A stretch of 64,000 nucleotides of DNA, taken from contig NC_092590.1 of NCBI RefSeq assembly GCF_047663525.1, forward strand, positions 14,900,001 to 14,964,000, given 5' to 3'. Each line of letters starts with the position of its first letter. The first letter of the stretch is position 1. This document shows, piece by piece, positions 30,301 to 45,300 of the stretch. The notes under the pieces were generated by a model. It worked only from the letters and a program-made list of their open reading frames with translations, did not search any database and was not told where the DNA came from. Source of the stretch: Anas platyrhynchos. Lineage: Eukaryota; Chordata; Aves; Anseriformes; Anatidae. Position numbers and translations under genes: made by a program.

Positions 30301-33300
30301 GCACTAGCCCTCATCAGCTAGCTCAGCTGGGTGAGAGACTATTCAGGTACGTGGCATCAATCACTCATTTCCCTTCTTGTCAAATTCCCAACCCTCTCTT
30401 TCAAAGATTTTTATATTCATTTCATACAGAAAAATTATAAGCATGACAACTCCAGGAATGTGTATAGTACACTTGCCTTCCTTACCCTGCTCTGACTGCT
30501 CACCTCTTCAGTAAACACTCTCTGCCCCAGCCTCCTGACCAAAAAATCAAAGCCCAGTGCAAAAGCAAGTGGAGAAGAGATTCCAGTCTGCCTCAAGGGA
30601 AAGCTAAGCTACTTGACTCTCTTTGATACTTACTTCTTCTCCAAGAAGCTTCCATTCCAGCAGGCAGCTGAGGACAGTATCTGAACAACATTACTGTTTG
30701 TAGCAGGAAGACAAAAGAAAACAGAGAGAGAGGGTATAAACAGATGTTCAGTAAATCTCTTCAGCTATCTTCCCTTCCTTCTATGGGAAACAACGTCAAG
30801 ATCATCCCATCATTCAAAGGCTAAGTGGCTTACTCAGGATCATATAACACTCCTCTTTCAAAGGAGGGAGGTTAGCACTGCTGCCTTTCCACCTATTCTG
30901 CCCTTCTCGTAGCAGGCAAACAAGAAAGAATTTAACCAGTGTGTTCACAGCTTCTCGCTGCTTTACATGAACTCTAAGCACATAATAAAGAACAACTTTT
31001 AAATCCATCTCCCACCCACTATTTGCAATATCCTGAAGCAGCCTTAAATTCCTCTGGTTTTGCTAGGAAGCTCTAACCTAGCATCCTCGTGACTGGCACC
31101 TGTACTCCCCTTGGATATAACCATGAACCACACTTGAAAAGGCTGCTGAATTTCAAGTGAAAACAGGGCATGGAAGCCAACAAAATTATTTAAATACAAC
31201 TTCCAATAATAGGCTTGTCCAGTGCCACAATACCTACTTGACAGAATTAGAACTGTTCTTTTCTAAAAGCTTTTGCCTCCAGACATCTATAGTTTCATCA
31301 TTTATTAAACAGGTATAACGCGTTTCATTTATGGTCCGGAAATCATCAGCAGGCAAGGAATTCTGTGAGAAGATACAGATTTCAGCAAACACAAGGCTTG
31401 TAAAAACAATTCCTTCTTATTCAAAATCTCAGTTTTCTATATATCATTAATAGGTCTCTGGGTGTGATCTCTGAACAGGCTTGATTAGGAAGCTGCAACA
31501 TTACTAATGAGCCCGAAAGAAAAGGCATGGGGAAAAAAAAAAAAAAAAGACAATCAGCAAAACCATTATTACAAAGAGGAAAAGAAAAAAGAAAAACAAA
31601 ATACATTTCCTTAAATGTACCAAAGGCCTTTTAAATACTGCTGTGTATAGCTACAGGCTCAGTACATTTTGTCTAGATTTATTTCCATGCCTCAAAAGTG
31701 TATGTTAAACACTTACTGGAATAAATAAGACAGAAGGAGAAAAACCATCATTCAGCCCACAATCCAGCTGATCTGTCAGAACCCCACTGTGTGTTCTGCT
31801 GCCTTACACTGATCACCTGGACCCCACTGTCTCAGGAGGAAGGCAGTCCCTTTCTTCCCATCTGCCAAGGAAATAACTCCCTTCCCTGATGATCTAAGTG
31901 GTTTACCACCAAAAAAGGGTGCATAGAGAGGGCTGGGACAGGTGAACAGGCTTGAGAAAGTACTTCATTTGTTTTACCTCATATTTGGAGCAAAGCACAA
32001 ATGTTTGGTCTCCTCCAGAAAAGATATGTTTAACAATGTGATATTTACAGGCATCTGTTGAGGAAAGCGACACAGTTGTGTTAGAGGCTGATGAACGCAG
32101 GTTTCTGCTTTGCCTTTCCTCCACGTTTGCACTGCCAGTGTCTAATGCTTTACACTTGAAGGCAAGGCTGAACTCAGTAGGAACTCAAGCACTTCAGCAC
32201 TTTATTTTCCTTTTTTCTTTATTATTTTTTTTTGGAGACATACTGCCTGACAGAAGGGGAAAGCTGTAATTTTTAAACTACAATGGGTTTTTTAATGAGA
32301 AACCAGAGCCATCACAAATCAGCATTAGGACAATTTCATGAAGGCTCAAGATTGTGAAATGTTGAGCTCTGCCGTGATAAGAGAAAGGGAGAGGGCACAC
32401 AGAGTAACAGAGAGCAAGAGGTCACACAGTAATTCCCCAGTGCACTCAGGCCAGGGGAATGGGTTTCTTTTGCTGTTTCAAGCACTTTCACAGAACAATG
32501 TCAAGGTGTCTTTCGACCGCAGTGGATGAAAGGAAGTGATTCATGTCCATTTGCCACTCTAAATCCCGCACAGTACGTACCAGGCTTCCCTGAGAGTTGC
32601 CCATTGTGAGCTGCCCAGTGACCCTTCACAGGAGAGGGACACTTAACATTGCAAGTGTGCCCAGTTCCCAGCTGGCCTCTTGTTCCACAGCCAAATGCAT
32701 AGATCATTCCTGAAGAAGGCACAAAGGCTAAAGTGTGGTGTCTGTAACAGAGACGGGTACAAATTAATTTAATTTTGACACGTACAATGCAGAAGCAAGA
32801 CTATTCCTTGCATTTACAAGAGCCAGTGTCAGCATTAACCTCCACTGAAGGACAGGACTCACCTGCCACAGGCAATCTGGGATACTTCACTGCCCATTAG
32901 CTCAAGAACTCTTCGGGGGTTCACTTCGTCATTCATGGAGTCATGTCCCAGTTGCCCACAGGAACCTGCACCGAACGTGAACACCCCTCCACTCTGTTAG
33001 CAAATCAAACAGCATATTCTCCATTTAGGACCCATATCCCAGCAGCATCTCTCTGACTCCAGTTTCGCTACGAGCCCAAGCTTAAGCAGAGATTGCTGGG
33101 GATTTCCAAAGGATTCGGAAAATAAGCTTGGGTTCCACTAATGAAGCTTCCAAATTGCTTCCTTGCCACCCATCAGAGAGTGTCAGACTTATCTCTTAGT
33201 ATGCCTGCAGCAGACAAGCTTCCCCCCACCATTACCTAATGGGCCTGAAATCTCAGCAGGTTTAACCATGGTTCAATAGCACCCATTTCCACAGTACTTT

Positions 33301-36300
33301 ACACTGATCTCTGGTGGCTGCTCATTAAAACGATGATGAGCTTTTTCCTGGAAAAAGACCCACACTCTCTGGTCTTGACAGTGGTTCTCCCACTGGAATC
33401 CCACAGCTAGCTGTTTCGATTCATTTTTCAGTGGAGAGCATGTTGGCACCAACCAAGCAAGCAATACCTAGGAAGTGGCAGGGGCAAGGCAAGAACTGAA
33501 CAGTGATCTTCCAAATGCCATCCTTATCCTCTATTAAACTACACACTACTTGGAAACCGCAGTAGCTTTGGAACTGCAAACCTCTTGTAAATGCTGTGAC
33601 TGACCGATAACTTTTCATTTAACAGCCCATTATTTCTGGCTTGCCTTTTACTCTGAGGCACGATAACTCTCCATCTTCCAAGACAATGTTATTTTTAACC
33701 TCCTAAGATATATGTTCGTTCTTTTCTGCTCCTCAAAGCTCATTTCTTTGAGTGATTCATCTGAGTTTTACTATTTATTGTCATGGATTACTAACATCTT
33801 CATCTTAAAAATGGTAATGGATCATGTGGGCAAAGAATCTCAGAATAAATTACCACAAGACTTTACTTTTGGTTTAGTTTCTCTTCCTGGTGTTAGATGA
33901 AATAAGGTAGGTCAGTCTGCTCTTTTCTATCATTTCCTAGGAAACTAAAGTGAAACCATCAGGCAGGCAAGACAGCAGCTGGGGCTTCCAGGTTAGCTCC
34001 TCTACCTTTGTTAGAACCGCCGTGTGTTCCTCTCCACAGCTGATGTAAACAACCTTCTGAGACCGCAACAGCTTCACATGGCAAGGCGATTCCCGGTCTG
34101 GGTAAGACAAATGAAATAAAGGAATTGTTTCATAAACGCAATCCGAAATGCCTGAGAAAACCACTGGCAGCAGGTGCATTTAAATACCTAGTCTTCCTTC
34201 TGTTGTCATGCTTTAAGATCCTCCTACTTGCAAAGGCTAATCTCTGCCAACAGTTAAATGGTGCTTTTCTCCTTCACTATGACATTCAAATCATTAAAAG
34301 TATGCATCTCGAGGATAAATACACTATGCAAGGCTATGTGTTTCACTGATTTAAAAGAATATATATATTTTTATTATTAAAAAAGCACTTAAAGAAGCAG
34401 TAGGTACCCCAAACCAACTTCAGACAGCAAGGGGAACAGCTGCTTACTTTGTACCAACAAAAAACCCAGTTCCTACCTACAGAAGTTCATTTAAGACTCT
34501 CACCCAAGGATTTGACAGGTGCTTTTTTTTCTGTATAGCAAAACGAAAATGGTCGCATTTTCATGCATTTAAAAATGAGGGCAGGCTTTTTTCATTTACT
34601 TTGTTCTGCAGATTAGCACATAGTAAACTTCTAATACACAAGCTGCAGCATTTCTAATAGTGCTGTGTTGAAATCAGAAGCATTTATCTGTCAAACTCCA
34701 TGCAAAGAACATAGATGCTCTTATACAAGACCAGTGCTCTATCTTACAAATCATAAAGATAATAAACCTGGAGCATTTTTGAGAAAGCACAAAATGTGTT
34801 ACAAGTCTTACAACTGCGTTTCATATTCCTAAAAGTACAAAGCAAAATGAAATTAAGCACACAGGCTGGTTTTGAGTAATTGCTTTAAATACATGTTTCA
34901 GTTGGTAGGGTGGGTTGTCAAGTTGCATCGTTCCCTTATAGGTAGACAAAATGTGAGGCAATGCTTTTCTCTTGCAACATACGGTGTTTATAAGCTACTA
35001 TATACACAACCTAACAGTTTTAAATATATACACACCTCGTGTATTCACCCATGCAAAGCAAATTATCCATGCGTGTGGTGTTTCACATCCACGCTCAGTA
35101 ACTTGCCTAGATACTTAAAGCTACTCAGGAACTATGCAGATAAAGATGAAGAGGTTGATCTGAAACTCCAAAGAAAATCTCTTTTGCCTTTGTGAATAGT
35201 TAAAGAGCATATTAACAAGCTGAGGGAATCTGGACTTTTCAGACTAGTGGTAATGTCATATCCACTCTTGAAGCCTAATTTATAAATCAGTCTTCAAGTC
35301 TGTTGATGGCTAGGCTTCACTGATCATGATCACCTGAAATACAACATACCATTGGCCCAGCATGTCTGAAAAACTGTGCAAGTTCAGTTCATTGTTCCAC
35401 ATGAAGAGCCTTTGCTCTACATCAACTTCAAACAAAATATAAACAGAGTGTTTTTGAGGGGAAGAATAACATAAGCACTTCCTTGGGTTCCTGCATTTTG
35501 ACACTTTTTTTTTTTTTGACCTTCACTCCCACTAACATCTAGAAAGGAAAAAGAAGTGTTTCTATTACAACTAATCATGAAAAGCCTGTAGAGCCCAAGA
35601 CTGTTTTTCTGTCCTCTAAGGCAGAAAACCTAAGGAGCTGCTGAGGTTTCTACATCTGCTCAGTAAAAACAGACTGTCAAAAGAAAAAAGAGTGTCACTC
35701 AGCCAAAAAAAAAGTCCATCCTTCTTTCACCAAAGAGCATAATTTCAATACCTCGTTCATCACTTAGTCCCAGTTGTCCTGAGCTGTTCTTCCCCCAGCC
35801 AAACACAGCTCCTGAGAGAGAGAGGGCAAAACTGTGTGCTCCACCTGCAGCAACCTGAGCCAAAGGGATGCCATCAAGAGATTTGACACGTTGTGGACTG
35901 GCTTGGGAGGGACATTCTTTACCCAAGCCCAGCTGACCATAGCTGTTCTGTCCCCATGTGAAGAACTGACCATCTGAAACAAAACAAAAAAAAAAGAGAA
36001 CAGTGAATAAGAGCTGGTCAACAGAAGAACAAGTTTGTCAAAATGAACACCAGTGCTGGGGGCTTCTCTCCCACCCAAACCTCATGATGGAAAAATCAAG
36101 CAAGATGATCTTTCCTAAAATAAAAGCCCTGTCCAAAGACACTAAGTAAAGAAAGATGTGTAACTAAGTGCAAAATACAACATAGACTGCTGTAACTTAA
36201 ACAACACAACAAAGAATGGTCCACAGGTTGCATACAGAAGAGCCAAGGATAATTTTGATGCAACAGAATTAACTCTACACATTTTTCTACATCAAGATGG

Positions 36301-39300
36301 AAAGCTTTTAAGTGTTCCTGCCATTATTCAGTAGTGAGGCAGTGCGTAATATGTGATGCTTCCTTTCTTGGCAGTATTGGCAAAGCTCTTCAATATTCAT
36401 GGTATCTGATCCACTTTATTGTCTCCCATTTGTCCCAAGAACAGTTGAGACAGGGATATCCTTGGTTTATTGTGCAGAAATAAGCGATCTTGGACACTGT
36501 GCAAAACAACAGCAGAAATCTTGGTAGTAAATAATGAATGTTACAGCACCTGCTGCCAAAGCCAGGCAATGCCAGTTTCCACAGGAAACCTGCAGTATCG
36601 TCTGTTGGTTCAGTTTCTTTATCAACCTAAAGAAGACGACATTATTTTAGAATAATCATCCACAAATATAGTATGACCATAGATGAATTTACCATTTCCA
36701 TTCAGGTATTCTAGACACACATATAACCTGTGATTTTGAGATGAGGAATTGAATCTTGGAGGTGATACAGATCTTTGCACAATAGATACAAATCTGTGAG
36801 GAGATTTAGATACTTGACTACCAACTCCAACTATCTTTACTGCTACATTTCCAGACATCTGAAAATGGTGGGGAAAGAAACATTTTTTGGTGTCTCTACT
36901 ATTGTTTTACAGGCATTGACATTCTTCAACCCATCAGGGCATAGTAGTTCCTATGAGTTATAGAACCAAAACCTCTTCAAGTGTTTTGCACAAAGAACAG
37001 CATGTCAAAGGTTCAAGCTGCTTCAAAAAAATGTTATTTTTAAAATGGCACAATTACATTGGCATGTGAGCATGTCTCTCTTTGTTGTATCAGATCCGCC
37101 TGCAAGTTAAGAGCTTTCTTCCCACAGAGCCCTTCATCTGAAATATGTGCTTTTGCAACTAGAACTCATTTTCTTTAAATACTGTTCCAATAATAACAGC
37201 CACCCTACTAGATAGGTGCCCCAAACCTCCTCTTCCTGCTCTGCGCTGGATATGCAGTGGTAACCAGAATAAGAGACAGAACAGATCTGTTATTAATGTA
37301 GCCTGATACAACACCACTGGGTACAAAGAGATCAGCTGTCTTCATTGTGGTGCTAAGCTGTGACATGTCATCTGCGAACTGCTCTGGATGTCAGCCACTG
37401 GCCCCTGCTCCATCCACATGTCCTTGCGCTTAATACTCTTAGTACTCTGAGACAGGTAATAGGCATTAAGCAAGTGAATAAAAAAAATAAAAGAGCAATT
37501 CCCTGAAGTTTCTGAGCAACACTGACTATTCAGAATTGCAATGGGCTGGGTAAGAAGCTTTGCTGACAAGCAGAAGGTGCTAATGAGCAAGGCTGCAAGA
37601 GTTTCAAAACTGAGGTGCCAGTTCACAAGGCCATACTTTTACCCCATTCTTGAAATATGGCCTTGTGAACTCAAGGGATTTCTAGGGATTGGAATAAACA
37701 GACACCACACAACATTACTGTTTTGGAGTCCTCCCTCATGTATCTCCTTGCTCTGTAGAAAACACTGACAGATTTTTCTTTGAAGAAGCTGAGCATGCTC
37801 TTTCTTCATGTGTCCCCAGCACCAAAGTCCAGAAACAGAAGTCCTGGCCTGCCCAAACTTCCTGAATGCCAATGAAACTTAAAAAATGCTGAGAGGGGAA
37901 AGGAGGAGGCATCATGCTACTATTGGTACATGAGAAGCACCCAATTACCAGCCCTTGGAGTGAGAGCAATGCTCCAGGCTGGAAGGTGAAAAATCCCTGA
38001 TACAACACGTCCAAGTAGGTACCTTAAGGAAACTTGAACCTCTTCAAAAATTTACCTTGGCACTGTCACTGCTTCTTCTATCGTGGTGAGGCCCAACTGC
38101 CCATCGCTGCCGGCACCCCAGGAGAAGAGCTGCCCCTGGTCGCTGAGTGCCACGCTGTGAGACTCTCCGCAGGCCACGTGGACTATGTGCTGCCCTGCCA
38201 GGGCTCCAATTTGTTCTGAGAAAAAAGAAAAAAAAAAAGAAAAAACTGGTCACAGGACTGGTCTCATAGCTACATGCAGACATCAGGTCTGGATAAACCT
38301 GTAGGCAAAGCCATTCAGAAGGTGTGTTGATGCTCAATTTAGTTTTAAAACATTCCCTACAAGAGGAAAGCACCAACCTTTACTGAAACTGCTGAGCTCT
38401 TCTGAAAGTCTGGCTTGTGAATCATAGGATAAGGGCAGGTACACGCCCCAAAGCACAATGATAGCCTACACACAGACAGCCTCTCAGATACAGGCAATCA
38501 GGTTATTTAGGAACATCCACACTTCTCAGATTTGATGTTTCCTAACTCAGCCTGGATGTGGGGATCAGCAAGGACTCAGAAGCCAGCAAACCCTGTAAAA
38601 TACATTTGACCTTCCACACCTCTCATGTCCAATGGGAGGTCGTCCAAAAAGCTCATCAATCCAGTTGTCTCTTGCTTTACTACCCGATGCACAAAGCACA
38701 CATGTCACAACACTCTCAGTGCTAAGCCTGGAACAGGTTTGAACCTACCAACCTGTTGCTAGCAGTGCTTCTATTGCTGTCAGATGCTCATTAAAAAAAT
38801 CGTATAAAGAACAAGAGGGCCTTACAGAGGAATAAAAGAGAAAAAAAAAAACAACACTCATTCCTTTGGAAGATTACCCACAATTTAGTTTTCATTGTCA
38901 TGTCATGTTATGCAACTGGAATAGGTTTGACAACTATTTTTAGAACATCAGCAACCAAGTCTTACTCATTACGCAGAGCTTTTACAAACTGACATGAAAA
39001 GGTCTTGTCTTGCAACAAAGCGCTGGAACTGACAGACAGCTGAATGGAAAAACTCCCCACAAGCCAGACAGAAGCAAGGCTGATTTTCTTCCTTCTTCCC
39101 TGAAGAAATGTTTCGGAGTGGATGAAGAAAGATGCGCTCCATAAGCTGCTAGGTGGTGATTAGTTTAAGTCCCCCTCTCACGTCCTGCTTGTCATTCTGT
39201 AAAATCAATATCCCACATTTTAGCTGTTGGTATAAATTGTTGTTAATTTCCAGAGCATCACAGCACCGTTGCTGGTTCCTCAGAAAAGATGCATCACTGC

Positions 39301-42300
39301 ACGCGGATGAGCAATGCAACAGGTGAGGTTTGTTCTGTCAGCCCTAAGTGTCCTGTGATATACGTGGACAGCACCAGATGGCTTCTTCTGTCTGAAATCA
39401 GCCCTAATGCTACACCTTCAGGGGCAAAATCTGGTTTTCTCCCCTAGGGAGAAGCAGCTGTTGCTTGGAAGAGTTTCAAGCAGTATCGGTCCTCTTGGAC
39501 ACCTAAGTGGAGCTCCTCGCGTCCTCCCCAGCTTGAGAACAAGCAACTCAGCACATTTGTCCCTCTTGGTTGTTTCTTTCTGCTCAGAAAGGGCTGAGTC
39601 TCTACATTAGGTATCTTGCCCAGATAATAGATGGCAGGAGAAACACAGGGGAGGGAAAAACAACTGTTGAAATTCCTCTGAGCTACATCACGGCAGCTGT
39701 CAACAGCCAGAAACTTGGTAAAGACACAGTACAAAGAGCTCATAAACAACAGCAGATCCCCGAGCTCTCTGACAAGATTTTCATACATTTAGTAGGATCC
39801 TTCAGCTCACTGCTGATTCCTCGGTTACTCCTTGTTTTGTCAGCACTGCCTTAGCTATTCAGTGCTTTTACCAGCATCAGGAGCACTCATACACTCAGCA
39901 CCTTTTCCAGGAAACACCACTCCCTGTGAAGCCTGGTGCTGACACCTGGAAACTGGTAACTGCAGAGGGGAAAAAAAACACGTGCTGTTTGTCAGGGCCT
40001 TTTCATCCCTTCCTCTCTGCTTTAAAGCCCCGCGTGCATCACCCCGTGATTGCCTTCTGCACGCTTTCAGCTCCCCTCACGCAGTTCTCTCGTGGTCACA
40101 GCTGCCATGAAGAACATCTAGAGCCTGGGATTGAAGAGGAAGAAATCAGACTGTATAGACTACTTAAGCAAATATATAGAATTTGTGATGTTGTCAGGTG
40201 CTTCTGAAAGTATAACCTGCCTCAGTCAGCATGCAAGGAAGCACGGGAACCAAGGCAGCTCCCCTGGCTTCATTCACACCACCTCTGGAGCTGTGGGCTG
40301 TCAGCAGCAACACCTGAGGACAGTTTTGGGAACACGCCTCTGTGTCTGCAGACAGTCTCTGCCCCGATGAGGTGCACAGCACGTAGGCAGCTGGCACCGC
40401 CCTGCTGACGCCAGCCCCGCCGCTTTGCTGCCACCGCCTCCCTCCTCCTTGCCGAGCCTTTCTCTGAGATGGTGTTTGCTGGGTGTCCCAGTCTGTTTAG
40501 CACAGAGAAAAGAGGACTGAGAGGGGAACCGATCAACGTACACAAATATCTGAAGGGAGAGAGTTAAGAGGACAGGGCCAGACTCTTCAGTGGTGCCCAG
40601 CAACAGGCACAAACTGAAGCCCAGGAGGTTCTGGTTGAATATGAGGGGGCACTTCTTAACTGTGAGGTGACAGAGCGCTGGGACAGGCCTCCCAGAGAGG
40701 TTACGGAGTCTCCTTTTCTCTGGAGATATTCAAACCCTGCCTGGATGCCATCCTGTGCGATGTGCTCTAGGTGACCCTGCTTGGCAGGGAGTTGGACCAG
40801 ATGATCTCCAGAGGCCCCGTCCCACCTCAGCCATCCTGTGGTCAGCCCTGCAGACAGGTGACTGCTGTAGCCATGTCCTTCCACCCTGTGACTGTGTCTG
40901 AGCCGAGGGATCTACCTGAAGCACCTCCAAATCCCTCCAGCACAGAGAGCATTGCAACATATACCACACGCTGCGAGCAAGACCTAAGGGGTTTGCTCCA
41001 CTTTTTGTAACTGGACAGGTGCTATTTAGCCATCGTTTCATGTTATCAGAGCAGTTCTGCACAGAAACAGGAAATCTTTAGTCTTCACAGAGGCATTTTA
41101 TATTTTCTTCTAGAAGGAAGGCTTTGATTAAGAAGCCCAGAATTTCCAGAAGCACTTGGCCTGCTGACTTAGTTCCTCTTCAAATCAATCCTGCAGCAAT
41201 TTGCACAGGAGCAGAACAAAGCCCCATGTTCCTGAGAAGCCACATCTGTACAGTGCGGGCACTGCAACACATTTGTCCTTGCTTTCAATGACATCCCAGT
41301 CAGTTTCACAAGTCCTGTTTGAAAATATTATTGCACAGAAGGCAGGTGACTGGGAAAGGGAGGGATCAACACACTCCTATTGAACATTTACAAAAGAGAT
41401 TTTATTTATTCTTAGATTCAGCAGCTTTCAGTAGGGCAGAGGTTTGATATAACTTGAACACCCCATCTTTTGGGTTCATAAAAAAAAGTTTATGCACTCA
41501 AGCCCATCCCCAACTCATAAAACAGCTTTTGGAGAAAGCTCTTCCTGAAAACATTTGCTCTAGCAACAGTACTTCAGAAGCAAAATGGAAGGTGTTGGCT
41601 GAGAAACTGGTCTCACAGCTTGCTACTGGATGTAGAGCAAAAGCAGACTGTCATCCCTGAATGCACTTCAATTTTTTTTTTCCCCTTCAGAACACAAACT
41701 GGTCTTTTGGATATAAATGTGTCTAAGGAAAAAAGTGTCAAGTCCATACTACCATCACAGGGCTAAAGTACAAGCGATTCATGTGTACACTCAAGTAGGA
41801 CACAGATTAACACAAACCTCAGGAACGTGAAAGATTTTATTGTGCTTCTGCAGTAAAGGTGTTCAAGGACATGAAATTCAGTCATTTAACGGAGGTTATT
41901 CTGTATAACAGGCCAGACAAACCACCAAGAATGAGTTAGTTCATAGGGCAGAAGCAAGATCAGAAGTGTATACATGCACAGAACAATTCCACTTTCTCTG
42001 CTGCAAGATTTGAAGAGCATTCTGATGGAAGCACAGATGCTCATATCTCTGTTTCTTTATCAGGAGTTTACATGGGCAACCCGCTGTTTAAAAGGCAGGT
42101 CAGGTGTTAAGAGAGTGAGCATTTCTCCACACAACTGCTGCAGGAGCAGCTGTTTCCAGCTGGAAAGCAACTTTGCAGAAGAGGAGCTGGGGGGACCTTG
42201 TGAACAAGGGTCTTCAAAAGCTGCCTGGACGTGGCCCTGGGCTACCTACCCTCAGTGGTCCTGCTCGAGCATGGGGGTTGCACCTCTTCCCACCAAGATT

Positions 42301-45300
42301 GCCTCCAGAGGTCCCTTCCAACCTCAACCCTTCTGGTTAGTTTCCCCGTTCCCCAAAATCACATTTTCCTACCGCTGTACGTGGTTCTAGACCTTACCTA
42401 TTCCAGGCAGCAGCCGCCACTCCTCATCTGTGACTTGCTCACCTCCCATGGCTGCCTCCAACAAACACCAGCCCTGCCGCTTCTCCTCCTGCTCCCCAGC
42501 AAGCAGGGCCTCCCAGCTGGCTTCTCCCCAACAGGGAAGAGGCTACAAGAGGACGATCCATCCAGGCTGTCCTTACAAACGGGTCACACAGCTGAATTCT
42601 CAGCTGTTACACAGTTCATGATTTACAGGCACACCGCCGTGGGCATCGGTGTTTCTGGCCACTTTAGCTCCACACCGGAGTTCAGAGGAAGTAAATTTGC
42701 GTTTGAAAAGCAAGGCCACTGTGTTCAGAGAAATTCAAGTGACAGGGGTTATACGTAGTGAGACTCTGTGTAATGATATTTGAGATTGGACATGATATTT
42801 GCAGCCCCTGCAGCAAATTTCCCTGCCATCCAGGCAGGAAATCTGTAACGCCATGGTTCTGCCTGCTGTTTGCTACCAGAGGGAAGGTTCAAGGCAACGT
42901 TGGTGCCAGACACTTTTTTGCAGCTCCCTTGGGATGTTAATTACCAAAGCTCCCTCCCCCTCCCAACATTTCTTTCTTTTATTCCCCACTAGCAGTAGGC
43001 TGAATGAGCTGCAGAGAAGAAATCCCTGTAATGAAACATGTTCAACATCTCAAACATGTGTCTAAGACTTTACAAACATCTAAAAACCAGCTGGCTATCT
43101 CACATACCTCCATAATTTAGCCCAAATTCCACAACAGCCTTTACCTCGGGTTATCTAGGCCTAGCATACACATGCACACTCAGATAAAACATCACAGGGA
43201 GGCAAGACATCAGGACAGACCTGGAGAGAACCAAATCTAAGCGAGATTACAGGGCTACAGAGGAAGTTTAGAGGTACAGTTAGAAATAAGCTCCTTGTTT
43301 CCTTAAACTACTGTAATTCAAAATTATCACTACACACTGGAGACTTAATGCATGGTAACACCTGATGATGCTCAGGAAATTGAGCAAACTCAGACTGATT
43401 TTGCAGGACAATGGACTCTTAACTCTTTACCATGAAGATCTCTGAATTAATTCTCCTAAGCAGTAACATCAGGAAAGGACACTTCCAGTAAAAAAATCTC
43501 CATCAACTCATCCTCATTCAGCATAAAATATTCCCTCAGTAATCCCTGCTCCCTGCGCTGGAGAGGCACAAAAATCAGCTCAGTGGTTGCCATCCTATCT
43601 CTGCATTACATCCACAAGCTCAGCCCGTGTGATAATAAATGCAATATAAAACAAATTCAAAAGCATCTTTCATTACAAAAGGTGCTCCCTAAAGGACTCC
43701 TCCAAGAGGAATTACTGAAACAACTGTTCCTGTTTGATGTTTTTGTAAGCAGCAAGAATGAGAAGCAAAATTGAAATAGTATCATCTGTGTCAATGGAAG
43801 GCAGAAGAAAAACAAATTAATTATTTGGAATACATAGTTAAGGGGACCAGAGTCATCAAAAAAAAAAAAAACCTTACTGCATACATAAAAACTCTTTTCC
43901 CCCTTAGTCATTAGTAAAACCTGCAAGCTTTTCAAGGGGGGAAAAAAAAAAGTTAGCTCAACACTGAGTGTGTTGTATTGCAGATTCCTGGAATTTTATT
44001 CATAAGCAGACATCATCTTGGGCAGTATCTGTCTCTGACTGAACAGCATGATCACATATTCTTAAAAACAGTAACTGAAGCTTTTAACATAATGGCAGCA
44101 TATGTCTCCATATCCTTTCCTCCAGCTCCCCCCCCTCCACCCCAAAGCATGAGAGATAAAAGGGAGCTGCTTCCTCTCTGAGCACAGACCTAGGTAACAG
44201 GACAGAGACCACTGACCCTTCTGAACTCCTCAAGCATTTTTTTTACAGCCTTCAAAAGGTGCTGGTGCCCCGCATGTCTTCATGTTATTCAATTTGAGTT
44301 TGGGGAACACAAAGCTACAACGACCTTCTTCTAGCTTAAGAAACCATGAAGGGGACAAGGCCTAAGTTGACACGAGATTTGCAAGAGCAGAAAACAAAAT
44401 TCATAAACTCCCTCAGCTAAAAGCAAGAAGGCCCTCCCTTCCCTTTTATCACAAGGCACCATAAAGCCAAATAAAAACACCTGTCCTGAGATCACCTCCA
44501 CTCACCTCTGCTTCTTGATGCACTTCCCACACAAAGCAGGCAGAAACGCCTCCCCACCCATACTGCCCAGCTGTAGCTTTGCAGAGCCAGCAAATACTAC
44601 TCAGCATCGCTACATCACGACGGGATCTTCAGCTCTGCTGGCTGTTCCAGCTCCACAGTAACCAGCACAGAGCACCTTCCCTGGTCCTCTCAGCCCCCCA
44701 GCCTCAGCCGGTTCAAAGCTGTGTAAGAGGCAGCCTTACCTGGCTTGCTTCCTTCGCTCTCATGCCCCAGCTGGCCTTTGGTGTTCAAGCCACAGGTGTA
44801 CACCTCCCCATCTTCCAGCAGGAACACTGAATGGTTTCCTCCACACGCCACCTCCTTGACGTTTCTGTCATGGATGAACCCGTACACCTGCGGTTCAGGA
44901 ATGATGACCTGGAGGTTGCTACCTATCCCAGGCTGTCCAAAAGACGAGTAACCCCAGCATAGCATTTTCTCTCTTTTCAGCAAGTCATGTATTCTTCCTG
45001 GGAAGAGAAAACGAGGGGAGAAGTGTGGATGAAGCAAGAATTTTCCAAGAAAAAGAGGTTCAAGTAGAACAGCACGCTGACAGCTCAGCCCCTGACGGCA
45101 ACAGATACGTAAAACTCCACCATCACTGCAACCTGCCAGAGCTCAGGGCTTATCTCTGGTGCTGAACGCAGTGAAAGTCAGGGATTGCAGATAATGCAGT
45201 ACAACGGGAAGGAAAAAAATAAAGCAATGTAAAGGGACTGAGTTATTGCGCAGTCTGAACTTGGTATGGCAACAGCTTTCTATTGCATAAGAGCTGGAGG

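Larger units (their letters stand above)
38216..44739 (-). other. Long HERC3 intron between coding exons 1 and 2
   Basis: 6.5 kb of intron. Apart from the two CR1 fragments I see no gene. The mammalian retrogene NAP1L5, which lies in a HERC3 intron in mammals, is not present here: no long acidic open frame exists on either strand. Confidence 0.7.

Noticed and set aside
30810-30990. A possible second MIR copy ('ggctaagtggcttactcagg').
   Set aside because: Only a short stretch resembles the MIR core; too weak without a profile search.
42231-42758. A 175-residue plus-strand open frame in a HERC3 intron.
   Set aside because: It begins inside a CR1 3' end, has no recognisable domain or splice context, and has the Pro/Leu/Ser bias of a chance frame.
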